Source: Roseovarius lutimaris (lineage in GTDB: Bacteria; Pseudomonadota; Alphaproteobacteria; Rhodobacterales; Rhodobacteraceae). Taken from it: a DNA stretch of 64,000 nt. Shown in pieces: positions 17,358 to 26,046 of this stretch (position 1 is its first letter; every line of letters begins with the position of its first letter). Position numbers and translations under genes: made by a program. The stretch is taken from contig NZ_FOVP01000003.1 of NCBI RefSeq assembly GCF_900115165.1, positions 124,001 through 188,000 of the forward strand. Direction: 5' to 3'. The notes below the pieces were generated by a model. The model was given only the letters and a program-made list of their open reading frames with translations, did no database searches and was not told the DNA's origin.

Positions 17358-18409
17358 GCCGATGCCGTTCGATGATAAGAAAGCCACAGACCTATCAGCA
17401 TCAGCGTGCCGACCGGCACCACCACTGCGATGATCGCACTCAGGCTACCATTCTCTGACAGGGTCTTGAACACCCCATCCGTCACCATGAAGACAAATCC
17501 CGCCGCAATGCCGATGGCGAGCGAAAACTCGCCACCGTCGCGCCGCCCGAGGTGCTGCATGATCGGCACGGTCATCATCAAGAACCCGATGGCAATGAAC
17601 GGCAGCGACAGCCGATTGAGGAACCACACGAAATAGGCATCCGACGGCAGGCTGCCCGAGCCGGTCATCTGAGACAGGCGGTAAAGGTCGGCGAGCGCCA
17701 GATTGCGAGGCTCTGACATCAACAGCCGCAGGGTGTGCGGCGTCTGTTCGCTCTGCCAAATTGCGGGCGGCGCGACCGTGTTGCCGTCATAGCGGATCTG
17801 GCGCACATCGCTCAATGCCCAGCCCCCGGATACCGCCATGGCGGAGCCGGCCCTTGAGATCGCGCTGACCTTGCCGTTTTCGCCGCGCTCGAACAGTGTC
17901 ACATCGCTCAGGCTGCGATCGGTGTTGAGCCCGCCGATCTCGATCAGCAGGCGCCCATCGGCCAGCCAGAGCGATTTCGGGGCTTGACCGTTATCATGGA
18001 CCGCCTCGGGCCCGAGCCAATCCTCAAGTGCGCGGGTGGTCATGGGGGTGATCTGGTCAACCAGAAGCGCCGAGGCGATCGTGGCGATCAGGACCGCCGG
18101 AATCAAGGCGCGCACCTGACCGAAAACAGAGATGCCCGCGCCGACGATCGCCACAAGCTCGTTGCGCCGGATCAGGCTCATATAGGTCAGCAAAAGCGCC
18201 ATCAGAAGCGCAAAGATCATGATCCGGTCAAACAGGATCGGCATCCGCAGCGCCATATAGCGAAACTGATCCGACAGGCCTGCATTCTCGGGCAGCAGAT
18301 CGGCATTGCTCAGCGCATCAAGCACGCCAAGCAGCGCCACCAGCCCAAAGACTGTGAGCACAAACCGTTGCAGAAACATCACGGCAAGATAGCGGTTAAG
18401 GTGGCTCAT
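17354..18409 (-). CDS. LptG-like permease, second copy
   Basis: A 351-residue protein of the LptF/LptG (YjgP/YjgQ) family: three N-terminal helices, a periplasmic beta-jellyroll (about residues 130-255) and three C-terminal helices. In LPS export, LptF and LptG form the inner-membrane channel above the LptB ATPase. A clearly canonical pair lies at 45-47 kb next to lptD, so this is a paralog. It lies eight bases after the LptF-like gene and is co-translated with a ceramide-kinase-like gene, suggesting that it handles a sphingolipid instead of LPS. That role is inference. Confidence 0.8.
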   Translation of the reverse strand: MSHLNRYLAVMFLQRFVLTVFGLVALLGVLDALSNADLLPENAGLSDQFRYMALRMPILFDRIMIFALLMALLLTYMSLIRRNELVAIVGAGISVFGQVRALIPAVLIATIASALLVDQITPMTTRALEDWLGPEAVHDNGQAPKSLWLADGRLLIEIGGLNTDRSLSDVTLFERGENGKVSAISRAGSAMAVSGGWALSDVRQIRYDGNTVAPPAIWQSEQTPHTLRLLMSEPRNLALADLYRLSQMTGSGSLPSDAYFVWFLNRLSLPFIAIGFLMMTVPIMQHLGRRDGGEFSLAIGIAAGFVFMVTDGVFKTLSENGSLSAIIAVVVPVGTLMLIGLWLSYHRTASA

Positions 18410-18417
18410 TCAGAGGT

Positions 18418-19590
18418 CTATGTCGTTGTTTCAGGGCGTGTCGGTTGGTTTCCGGTTTTGGGTTTCACCCGCCATAAAGCGGGAAAGGCGGATCGTCCAC
18501 TGGCGGTGCGCCTGAAGGTGTAAATTGCCAGCCCGGCCACCAGTGCCACAACCGGCCATGTGCCGGCCCAGGGCGGCACCGCCCCGCGTTGGGCGAGCGA
18601 CAGGCCAAATTCCAGGAGTTTCTGAACCACCAGCAACAGCAAAATCCCGACCGCCAGCCCGCCCGAGCGGGCAACCCGCCCAAGTTGCAGCCCAAGCACG
18701 ATGCTGATCAGCGGCAGCGCGATCAAAAGCGCCGCGCGGCTAAGCCGGTCATGCATGTCTGCCTGGGCGGCGGCGGGGTTGATGGTCTTGTCGCTGGCCA
18801 GATAGGATTTGCTCAGCAGTTCCTTGAGGGTCAGCTCGCGCTGATCATCGCCGCGGTCGCGGTAGCCCTCGATTGGTGTCGGCATCTTCCACGTCACCTT
18901 GGCGGTATAAAGCCGGTTGCCCTGCGATGTGGTGATCTCTGCGGGCAGGTCGCCGATCATCGCATCCTGAAGATTGATGGTCCAGGTGCTGTCCTCGTCT
19001 TCGCTCAGAACGCCGGTATGGCCGGTGATGAACTTGTAATTGCCGTCCTTGCTGGTGTCGATAATAAAGGTTTCGCCCAGTTTTCGACCGGCAAAATTGA
19101 CCTTCGAGGTCCAGACGACCTTATCGTCGAACTGAACGAATTTGCGCTCCTTGAAGGCGGTCACGATCGAGCTTTGCTTCAGCTCATGCACAATCTGGCG
19201 GTAGTTGTAGCGCGACACCGGCTGTAAAAAACCCGAAATCAGGATCGAGACAAGCGCCAGCACCACCGCCAGCCCCAGATAGGGCCGCAGGATACGGCGC
19301 AGCGACACGCCGGTGGACATCAGCGCGACAATCTCGCCCGAGCGGCTTAGCCGTTCGATGGTGATGATGGTTGCGATCAACAGCGCCCCCGGCAGCGCCA
19401 TGCCAAGATAATGCGGCAACAGATTGGCGATCATCCGGGCCGCCGATTGCAACGCGTCATCCGACCCGGCAATCAGATCGGTGATGCGGATCAGCCGTTC
19501 CAGCATCAGGATCGCCAGCGCCACGGCAATCAAGCCGACCAACAGGCCAATGTTGTTGCGCAACAGGTAACGGTCTAACTTGAAAAACAT
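18418..19590 (-). CDS. LptF-like permease, second copy
   Basis: A 390-residue YjgP/YjgQ-family membrane protein with paired N-terminal helices (about residues 10-30 and 50-80), a periplasmic domain of about 170 residues and three C-terminal helices. It heads the leftward operon and its start is divergent from the DUF2141 gene, 146 bases away. It is distinct in sequence from the canonical LptF at 45.1 kb; for example it opens with FFKLDRYLLRNN, not TRFDRYMLSQF. Probably forms a heterodimer with the LptG-like protein and uses the LptB-like ATPase encoded at 26.0 kb. Confidence 0.8.
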   Translation of the reverse strand: MFFKLDRYLLRNNIGLLVGLIAVALAILMLERLIRITDLIAGSDDALQSAARMIANLLPHYLGMALPGALLIATIITIERLSRSGEIVALMSTGVSLRRILRPYLGLAVVLALVSILISGFLQPVSRYNYRQIVHELKQSSIVTAFKERKFVQFDDKVVWTSKVNFAGRKLGETFIIDTSKDGNYKFITGHTGVLSEDEDSTWTINLQDAMIGDLPAEITTSQGNRLYTAKVTWKMPTPIEGYRDRGDDQRELTLKELLSKSYLASDKTINPAAAQADMHDRLSRAALLIALPLISIVLGLQLGRVARSGGLAVGILLLLVVQKLLEFGLSLAQRGAVPPWAGTWPVVALVAGLAIYTFRRTASGRSAFPALWRVKPKTGNQPTRPETTT

Positions 19591-19736
19591 CGCTGGCGTT
19601 CTCTCCGGGCCGTCGGGGGTGTTACATGCCTTGCAATGACTTGTGATCGCCCCATTCCTTGTAGTCTGTTACTAGAAAACCTTTATAACCGCCAGCGGCT
19701 GACTGTAACCAGGTCGTGACACAAAGGAGAGTGCCA

Positions 19737-20234
19737 ATGTTCATCAAACGCACCCTGTACACGCTCGGCATGGCTGGCGCGCTTGCGCTGTCGGTCTCTG
19801 GCTTGCCCACGCAGGCCGCAACGCTGGATATCCGCCCGCATGAGGCGGCGGCGGTTTGCGGTGCGCGCGCGCCTCAGGTCAAGGTGATTGTCGAGAACGT
19901 CACGTCGCAAGGCATTCTCACGGTCGAGCTTTACCGCCCCAGCAAGCGCGATTTCCTGAAAAAGGCGTCGCGGGTGCATCGTATCCGGGTGCCCGCCAAA
20001 AGTGGCTCTCAGACGGTGTGTTTCGACATCAAGGCCGCTGGCGCCTATGCGGTGGCCGCCTATCAGGATCTGGATGCCGACAGGGATCTGGATCAGAAAT
20101 GGAACATGATGCCCGCAGAACCCTTTGCGCTGTCGAGCAATAAGAAGCTGGCGTTTGCGATGCCGGTGTTCGATGATGCGGCCTTTCAGGTGCCCAGTGA
20201 AGGCGCCGCCATAAGGATTAGACTGCAACGATGA
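19737..20234 (+). CDS. DUF2141 secreted protein
   Basis: A 165-residue precursor with a signal peptide (basic start FIKR, hydrophobic core, AQAA-like cleavage region near residue 28) and a mature domain of the DUF2141 family, seen in VEVELYRP-like and AYQDLDADRDLDQKWNM segments. The domain is a predicted beta-sandwich acting in the periplasm. ATG 19737 is preceded by AAAGGAGA; the earlier GTG at 19716 is not. It is the first gene of a rightward run and overlaps bcerS by four bases. The tight coupling hints at a periplasmic role for the lipid, but function is unknown. Confidence 0.8.
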   Translation: MFIKRTLYTLGMAGALALSVSGLPTQAATLDIRPHEAAAVCGARAPQVKVIVENVTSQGILTVELYRPSKRDFLKKASRVHRIRVPAKSGSQTVCFDIKAAGAYAVAAYQDLDADRDLDQKWNMMPAEPFALSSNKKLAFAMPVFDDAAFQVPSEGAAIRIRLQR

Positions 20235-21406
20235 CCCAAAGTACGCCCCCCTTGTCCGCAACCTCTGATATAACGGTGAGCGAGGCCACCTCGCGTGCGG
20301 ATAGGGCGGCCTTTGTCGACCTGCCATACCGCGCCTATCGCGATGTTGCCCATTGGCGCGCGCCGCTGCGGTTCGAACGCAAGGCACAGCTAGAGGCAAA
20401 GCATAATCCGGGCCTCGCGAAGATTGATCATGCGCTTATGCTGGCGCGCCGCGACGGTCAGGTTGTCGGGCGCATCGCCGCGATTCTCAACAAGGGCCAC
20501 CTAGAGCTTTATGAGGACGCCACCGGGCATTTCGGTTTTTTCGACACGCTCACCCCCGACGCCGATATCGCCGGGGCGCTGATGGCGGCTGCCGAAGACT
20601 GGGTGCGCGCGCGGGGCATGAGCCGCATTGCCGGGCCGTTCAGCTTTTCGATCAACGAGGAATCCGGCCTGCTTGTCGATGGTTTTGACACGCCACCGAT
20701 GATGATGATGCCGCACGGCCGACCTGATTACGCCCCGACGCTTGAGGGGCTGGGCTTTGCCAAGGCGATGGATCTTTATGCTTTCCTGCATGAGTTTGAC
20801 GAGACCTATCATATCCCGCCCACCGTCAAGCGCTGGAAAGACGCGTTTGACCGCGATCCGGCACTGAGCATCCGACCGCTCGACATGAAGAATTTCAAAT
20901 CCGATATCCGACTGGTGATGGAAATATTCAACGATGCCTGGTTGCAAAACTGGGGGTTTGTCCCGTTCAGCGCCGATCAGATCACTGTGATGGCGCAGGA
21001 ACTCAAACCGCTGCTGCGTTCCGAGTCTCTCTGGATTGCCATGATAAATGGCGAACCGGCGGGGTTCACCTTTCTGTTCCCCGATCTCAACGAAATCGTC
21101 GATGGGCTTGACGGGAAAATCCTGCCGTTTGGCTGGGCGCAACTGCTCTATCGGCTCAAACTGCGCGGGCCGACACGGGCGCGCCTGCCGCTGGCGGGAT
21201 TACGGCGCAAGTTTCACAAGACCCGCCGTGGCATGGTCGCCATGGCAGGATGCTTCGAGGCCGCCTTTGCCGCGCAACATGCGCAGGGCGTGCGCCAGGT
21301 CGAGGCGTCGTGGATTCTTGAGACCAACAAGGATCTGCTCAATCTTGTCGATCTCTACGAGATGAAGCGTTACAAAACCTACCGCGTTTACGAGAAGACG
21401 CTATGA
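20231..21406 (+). CDS. bcerS: bacterial ceramide synthase-like GNAT N-acyltransferase
   Basis: A 391-residue protein with two GNAT-like halves. The N-terminal half has VGRIAAILNK (about 79-88) and a highly conserved block near 135-160 containing GPFSFSINEE, LLVDGFDTPP and MMMMPH. This block marks the family that includes Caulobacter bCerS, which acylates the sphingoid base to give (keto)ceramide. In bacteria the acylation probably precedes keto reduction. It overlaps the upstream DUF2141 gene and the downstream nucleotidyltransferase gene by four bases each. The call rests on this motif plus Spt, ACP and CerR genes in the same block. Confidence 0.78.
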   Translation: MTQSTPPLSATSDITVSEATSRADRAAFVDLPYRAYRDVAHWRAPLRFERKAQLEAKHNPGLAKIDHALMLARRDGQVVGRIAAILNKGHLELYEDATGHFGFFDTLTPDADIAGALMAAAEDWVRARGMSRIAGPFSFSINEESGLLVDGFDTPPMMMMPHGRPDYAPTLEGLGFAKAMDLYAFLHEFDETYHIPPTVKRWKDAFDRDPALSIRPLDMKNFKSDIRLVMEIFNDAWLQNWGFVPFSADQITVMAQELKPLLRSESLWIAMINGEPAGFTFLFPDLNEIVDGLDGKILPFGWAQLLYRLKLRGPTRARLPLAGLRRKFHKTRRGMVAMAGCFEAAFAAQHAQGVRQVEASWILETNKDLLNLVDLYEMKRYKTYRVYEKTL

Positions 21407-22191
21407 CCGGCAATCCATCCCAACCCGTTCAGGTGCTTGTTCTGGCAGGCGCGCGCGCCGCCGGCGATCCGCTCTGCGAGGCCGAAGGCGTGGCCAGCAA
21501 GGCGGTGATCGACATCGTCGGTCAGCCGATGCTGTCGCGGGTGTTGCGCGCCCTTGGCGCCAGCCGCGCCAATGCCCCTCCTTGGGTTCTCGGGCTTGAG
21601 GGTGACGCGCTTGCGACCGCCGCCGATGGCATCGCGTGCCAGCCGCTGGCGTCCCAAGGGCGTGGCCCGGCCTCCAGTCTTATCCGCGCTCTGGAGGGGC
21701 CGGTTTCGACACCGCTTCTGGTGACAACCTGCGATCATGCCCTGCTGACGCCCGAGATGGTCGACAGCTTTCTGGCGAAATCCATGGCCAGCGATGCCGA
21801 CCTCTGCGTCGGCTTTGCCGAGCGCGCCGTGATCGAGGCCGACTATCCGGAAACCAGACGCACCTATCTGCGCCTTGGCGGGGCCGAGCTGTCGGGTTGT
21901 AACCTGTTTTATCTGGCCAGCCCCGAGGCCCTCAAGGTGATCCGCTTTTGGCAAAGCGCCGAACAGGACCGCAAGAAACCCTGGCGCATCGCCTGGCGCT
22001 TCGGCCCGCTCACGGCGCTGCGCATTGTTTTGTCGCGCAGAGGTCCGGATGCGGTCTTTGCCTTGCTGTCGCGCCAGCTTGGCGCGCGGGTCAGCCCCGT
22101 CACGCTTGAATTCGCCGAGGCCGCGATTGACGTCGATAAACCCGGCGATCTTGTGCTTGTGCGCGAGATTCTCGCCGCGCGCGAAGCCTGA
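21403..22191 (+). CDS. MobA-like NTP transferase
   Basis: A 262-residue protein of the MobA/GT-A nucleotidyltransferase type. VLVLAGARAAGD opens the fold, SKAVIDIVGQPMLSRVL follows near 35-51, and TTCDHALLTPEMV near 108-120 supplies the metal-binding aspartate. The usual GxG-x-R loop is altered (AGARAAG). Such enzymes activate a sugar or alcohol phosphate with CTP or GTP. It is co-translated with bcerS. A second, different nucleotidyltransferase is encoded at 24554, so two activated head-group precursors are possible. The substrate cannot be read from the sequence. Confidence 0.7.
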   Translation: MTGNPSQPVQVLVLAGARAAGDPLCEAEGVASKAVIDIVGQPMLSRVLRALGASRANAPPWVLGLEGDALATAADGIACQPLASQGRGPASSLIRALEGPVSTPLLVTTCDHALLTPEMVDSFLAKSMASDADLCVGFAERAVIEADYPETRRTYLRLGGAELSGCNLFYLASPEALKVIRFWQSAEQDRKKPWRIAWRFGPLTALRIVLSRRGPDAVFALLSRQLGARVSPVTLEFAEAAIDVDKPGDLVLVREILAAREA

Positions 22192-22196
22192 GGGTG

Positions 22197-22646
22197 TTAC
22201 GTGGGCCAATTTTTTTGCAGGGCCACGCGCACCCGCGCCGTCGCATCCGGGGCCTCGGGTGCATGGCCAAGATCGGGCACCGCAGGCCAGCCGGGATCGG
22301 CGAATGTGATGCCCTCAAACGCAACCTCTTTGTCATAGCGTGGCAGAACGTGAAAATGCACATGCGGATCGACCATCATCAGCATCAGGTAGTTGATCTT
22401 CTGATTGCCAAAGCGCGCCACGGCGGCCTCGATATCGCGGGTGATCTGTGCCAGTTCGCCATGCGCGCGACCGTCCAGATCACCAAAGGCCTGCGTCGGC
22501 CCATGTGCCAGCAGGATCATCGCCCCCAGCGTCGCCTGCTGTGGCCGCGCCTGTACACTCCACCATTGATAATCCCGGATCAGCGTGTCCTCACCGCCGA
22601 AACGGGAAAAAGTGGCGTTTCGTTCTGGCATTTCGGCGCTTTCCAT
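22197..22646 (-). CDS. HIT-family hydrolase
   Basis: A 149-residue histidine-triad protein. The triad DPHVHFHVLPRY (H-x-H-x-H) lies near residues 93-104, with the LLAHGPTQAFGDL segment upstream. HIT proteins hydrolyse nucleotide phosphoramidates, dinucleotide polyphosphates or nucleotide-sugar-type bonds. Start ATG 22646 is preceded by AAGGGGAA. It lies antisense between two rightward sets of the sphingolipid block, only five bases from the end of the MobA-like gene and 81 bases before the CDP-alcohol transferase gene. A role in hydrolysing CDP-linked intermediates is conceivable but unproven. Confidence 0.85.
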   Translation of the reverse strand: MESAEMPERNATFSRFGGEDTLIRDYQWWSVQARPQQATLGAMILLAHGPTQAFGDLDGRAHGELAQITRDIEAAVARFGNQKINYLMLMMVDPHVHFHVLPRYDKEVAFEGITFADPGWPAVPDLGHAPEAPDATARVRVALQKNWPT

Positions 22647-22727
22647 GGTTATTCCCCTTGTCGTCCGTGACTGGTTCAGGGCGACACCAGGGCCAGCCCG
22701 CAAAACGATGATAAATGGAATTACCCG

Positions 22728-23861
22728 ATGACAAAAGACACAAGCCTGCGCCTGATTGGCGAAATGCCAGCCCGGCTTTGGGGGCTTGAGTTGCATGAAT
22801 GGCAGCGCCGCGCCTGGAAAAAGGCCGGGGCAGTGTCGGTCGATGACCCCTCGGCGCGGCTTTTGGTGGGGGTCGAATGGGTTCTGTCGCCGGCCTTGCA
22901 GCGCGCGCTTTTGGCGACGCCGGGGGCGGCCCTTGTTGTGCCTGACAAAGCAGGCGGTGCGCCGCGTCTGGCCGCGCTGCACCTGCCAGAGGGCAGCTTG
23001 CCTGCGGATTTCGAGGCACAGATCGGTCAGGAAAACCCTGATCTGGCAGCGCTTCAGGCGGCGGGTTTTACGACCGGCGATGCCGATGAGTTCGCCGGCG
23101 CCTATGACGAGGCGCTGCGCAAACGCGAGGCCCCCTATGCCCTGTCGATGCGCACGCAGACCCCGCGCAGCGTGGAAAAGCGGCTGTTCAAAGGCTCTTA
23201 CAAGGGCGTCACCGATCTGGTGACAAAATACGCCTGGCCCTGGCCCGCCTTTCACGCCACCCGCGCCGCCGCGACCCTGCATATTTCGCCCAACACGGTG
23301 ACCACTGTCAGCCTTGTTATGGTCTTTGCCGCGCTCTGGTTCTTCTGGGAAGGGCACTGGGCGCTTGGCATCATTTCGGCCTGGATCATGACCTTTCTGG
23401 ATACGGTCGATGGCAAGCTGGCGCGCACCACGATGAGCTATTCCAAATGGGGCGATCTTTACGATCACCTGATTGATCTTATCCATCCGCCGTTCTGGTA
23501 CTGGGCGATGTGGGTCGGGTTGTACCCGGTGACCAGTGGGCCGGGGGCGTTCCTGCTGGATGCCTCGCTGGCGGTTCTGGTGATCGGTTATGTGCTTAAC
23601 CGGGTGCAGGAGGGGGCCTTTATCGGTCTCTTCGGCTTTCACATCCATGTCTGGAAGCGGATCGATTCAATCGCGCGCGAAATCACCGCGCGGCGCAATC
23701 CCAACATGCTGATCTTCATGCTGTTTGTCATGCTTGGCGCACCGGGCTGGGGCTTTGTCGCCATGGGCGTCTGGACGCTGTTCTGGCTGATCTTTCATCA
23801 GGTCCGCCTGTTTCAGGCGTGGCGCCTTCCGGTCAAGCCGACCTCGTGGATGGCAGGCTGA
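22728..23861 (+). CDS. CDP-alcohol phosphotransferase with N-terminal extra domain
   Basis: A 377-residue protein. The C-terminal part (about residues 155-370) is a CDP-alcohol phosphatidyltransferase: the catalytic set DG (228-229), AR (232-233), G242, D246, D250 fits the signature exactly, within about six helices. The N-terminal 150 residues are soluble; VPDKAGGAPRLAALHLP is a conserved-looking stretch but I do not recognise the domain. It moves a phospho-alcohol from a CDP-linked donor to an acceptor in the inner membrane. Its setting between bcerS, a HAD phosphatase and a nucleotidyltransferase points to head-group transfer to ceramide. Confidence 0.85.
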   Translation: MTKDTSLRLIGEMPARLWGLELHEWQRRAWKKAGAVSVDDPSARLLVGVEWVLSPALQRALLATPGAALVVPDKAGGAPRLAALHLPEGSLPADFEAQIGQENPDLAALQAAGFTTGDADEFAGAYDEALRKREAPYALSMRTQTPRSVEKRLFKGSYKGVTDLVTKYAWPWPAFHATRAAATLHISPNTVTTVSLVMVFAALWFFWEGHWALGIISAWIMTFLDTVDGKLARTTMSYSKWGDLYDHLIDLIHPPFWYWAMWVGLYPVTSGPGAFLLDASLAVLVIGYVLNRVQEGAFIGLFGFHIHVWKRIDSIAREITARRNPNMLIFMLFVMLGAPGWGFVAMGVWTLFWLIFHQVRLFQAWRLPVKPTSWMAG

Positions 23862-23867
23862 TCCGGC

Positions 23868-24557
23868 ATGGCGGGCACGGCACTCTTTGATCTTGATCGC
23901 ACGATCACCCGCGCGCCGACCTGGACGTGGTTTTTGATCCATGTGAACGGTCGCCGACCCCGGTTTGTTGGTCAGTTCGCGCTGATCGCCCTGCGCATGA
24001 TCGCCTACAAACTGCGCCTTGTGCCGCGCACTTCGATCAAGGCGGCCGGGGTGCGCAGCCTCGCCGGGCACAGCCGCGCCGAGTTACAGGCCAAGGCCGA
24101 TATCTTCGTGGCCGATATTCTGGCCAATGGCCTGCGCCCCGGTGCCGAGGCCGCGATCAAGGCGCATAAGGCGCGCGGTGACCGGCTGGTGCTGGTTTCG
24201 GCTGCCGTCGATGTGGTGGCCGAACCGCTGGCGCGCGCACTTGGTTTTGACGATGTGATCTGCACCCGCCTGACATGGCCCGCCAGGGCGCATGGCCCGG
24301 TGCTTGACGGCGAGAATTGCTATGGCGCGGAAAAACTGCGCCGCATCGCCGATCTTCGGGCCGAGCGCCCCTTCAGCCCCCCGACCTATGCCTATAGTGA
24401 TCACGTCTCTGACCTTGAACTTCTGCGCGAAGCGGATCACGGTATCGCGGTAAACCCTTCTAAACGCCTGCGGCACGCCGCATCGGAACACGGCCTTGAA
24501 ATTGTCGATTTCGAAGCCTCTCCCTCATATTCTGACAGACTGGAGCCCCCCCAATGA
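23868..24557 (+). CDS. HAD-IB family phosphatase
   Basis: A 229-residue haloacid-dehalogenase-type phosphatase. Motif I is FDLDRTI (about residues 7-13, nucleophile and acid Asp), motif II VLVSAAVD (about 107-114), and the late YSDHVSDLELL (about 181-191) supplies the metal-binding aspartates, the SerB/PhoSc subgroup pattern. It starts six bases after the CDP-alcohol transferase gene and overlaps the following nucleotidyltransferase gene by four bases. A likely task is to remove phosphate from a phosphorylated head group after transfer, as in phosphatidylglycerophosphate or phosphoinositol-phosphate routes. Confidence 0.85.
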   Translation: MAGTALFDLDRTITRAPTWTWFLIHVNGRRPRFVGQFALIALRMIAYKLRLVPRTSIKAAGVRSLAGHSRAELQAKADIFVADILANGLRPGAEAAIKAHKARGDRLVLVSAAVDVVAEPLARALGFDDVICTRLTWPARAHGPVLDGENCYGAEKLRRIADLRAERPFSPPTYAYSDHVSDLELLREADHGIAVNPSKRLRHAASEHGLEIVDFEASPSYSDRLEPPQ

Positions 24558-25282
24558 AAGCCATCATCCTAAGCGCCGGTCGCGGTTCGCGCCTTTTGCC
24601 GCTGACGGAAACCCGCCCCAAATGCCTTTTGGAAATCGGCGATACCACTATCCTTGGCCGTCAACTCGATACGCTTGAGGCCGGCGGGGTGAGCGAGGTC
24701 GTGGTGGTCACCGGTTTCATGGCCGCTCTGGTCGAAGAAGAGGTTGCCAAACGCAGTGGCCCGATGAAGGTCACCACCTTCTATAATCCATTCTACCAGA
24801 TCGCCGACAACCTCGCGAGTTGCTGGATGGTGCGCGACTTTATGGATAGTGACTTTCTGCTGATCAACGGCGACACCCTGTTCGAGGAAGGGTTGCTGAA
24901 CGCTGTGATCTCCAGCCCGCATGTTCTGCCGGTTCAGGTGACGATTGATCGCAAGGGCTCTTACGATTCAGACGATATGAAAGTGCAGCTTGACGGCACC
25001 CGGCTGGCCGCGATCGGCAAGTCGCTCTCTGCGGAAAAGACCGATGCTGAATCCATGGGGCTTTTGCGCTTTACCGGCGAGGGACCGGCCATTTACCGCG
25101 CCAAACTTGAACAGATGATGCGCACGCCCGAAGGGGTGTCGAACTGGTTCCTCAAGGCGATTGACGCGATTGCCAATACCACCGGTCAGGTCGGCACGTT
25201 TTCAATCGAAGGCCGCCGCTGGAACGAGGTGGACACCGTCGAGGATTACAACGGCATCGACGCGCATTTCCGCCAAAGTTAA
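24554..25282 (+). CDS. sugar/alcohol-phosphate cytidylyltransferase-like enzyme
   Basis: A 242-residue nucleotidyltransferase. The N-terminal signature ILSAGRGSRLLPLTETRPK followed by CLLEIG spans residues 5-29; LLINGDTLF near 98-106 gives the metal-binding Asp, and RRWNEVDTVEDY near 223-234 closes the active site. This resembles phosphocholine and inositol-1-phosphate cytidylyltransferases. Co-translated with the HAD phosphatase and just after the CDP-alcohol transferase, so it probably makes the CDP-activated head group that the transferase uses. Which alcohol (inositol, glycerol, choline or other) is not decided by the sequence. Confidence 0.82.
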   Translation: MKAIILSAGRGSRLLPLTETRPKCLLEIGDTTILGRQLDTLEAGGVSEVVVVTGFMAALVEEEVAKRSGPMKVTTFYNPFYQIADNLASCWMVRDFMDSDFLLINGDTLFEEGLLNAVISSPHVLPVQVTIDRKGSYDSDDMKVQLDGTRLAAIGKSLSAEKTDAESMGLLRFTGEGPAIYRAKLEQMMRTPEGVSNWFLKAIDAIANTTGQVGTFSIEGRRWNEVDTVEDYNGIDAHFRQS

Positions 25283-25395
25283 CCGCGCCGATATGCAATG
25301 CGAGGGTCTGCAACTCTCGGTGAGGTGCAAGAGGTTGTGGTTTCCAAGGCTGAGGCGATGCTGATATACCTCTCCAAAAGTTGGGGGAATTGAGA

Positions 25396-26046
25396 ATGGC
25401 ATCTACATCGGCTCGGGCGCGCGGCGCGGCATGTCTTTTGGGCGCGGCCCTTGTTGGCCTGGTGTTTTCCGCCCCCCCGATGCAGGCACAAGACCAGGCG
25501 GTCGCAATCGAGCCGGCAACCGGGCAACCCGCCGCCGGGTTGGCCGCGCCGCGCGGGACCAACCTGTCGTTTGGCGGGTTCAAGGTGTCGGCGGATATGC
25601 CAATTCAGGTGGTCTCGGACGAATTGCAGATGGATCAGAACGTCAACACCGCGATGTTTGCCGGTAACGTCGATGTCGAGCAGGGCGATCTGAAACTCAA
25701 CTCTGCCACTGTTTTTGTCGAATACGGCATGATCGAGGGCTCGTCCAAGCCCAATCAGATCATCCGTCTGACCGCCAGTGGCGGCGTGACGATCACAAGC
25801 CCGACCGAGACAGCCGAAGCCGCCGATGCGGTCTATACGATCGCCACGCGCGAAATCGTGATGACCGGCGATGTGCTTGTCACGCAGGGGCTGAATACCG
25901 TCGCTGGCGAGCGGATGGTGGTGTATCTTGATGATGGAACGGCCGAGATGCAGGGCAGGGTGCGCACCTTTATCGACAAAAGCAGATCCAAAGACCCGGA
26001 GCCGGTTCAGTCCGACAGCGACCCGGCGGGGGAGGCCGGTCAATGA
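25396..26046 (+). CDS. LptA-like periplasmic protein, OstA domain
   Basis: A 216-residue precursor with signal peptide (cleavage probably after MQAQ near residue 31) and an OstA/LptA beta-jellyroll: IQVVSDELQMDQ, TAMFAGNVDVEQGDLKLNS and TNTVAGERMVVYLDD-type repeats are typical of the LPS bridge protein. ATG 25396 follows a GGGGGAA stretch; the gene overlaps the LptB-like gene by four bases. In relatives lptA normally sits with lptC, lptB and rpoN; here lptC and rpoN are missing and the neighbours are sphingolipid genes. It may be a dedicated bridge for a sphingolipid or, less likely, the sole LptA of the cell. Confidence 0.78.
   Translation: MASTSARARGAACLLGAALVGLVFSAPPMQAQDQAVAIEPATGQPAAGLAAPRGTNLSFGGFKVSADMPIQVVSDELQMDQNVNTAMFAGNVDVEQGDLKLNSATVFVEYGMIEGSSKPNQIIRLTASGGVTITSPTETAEAADAVYTIATREIVMTGDVLVTQGLNTVAGERMVVYLDDGTAEMQGRVRTFIDKSRSKDPEPVQSDSDPAGEAGQ

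Noticed and set aside
22647..23648. Long N-terminal extension of the HIT protein frame
   Set aside because: It is antisense to the CDP-alcohol transferase gene; the ATG at 22646 with a good ribosome binding site starts the HIT domain protein.
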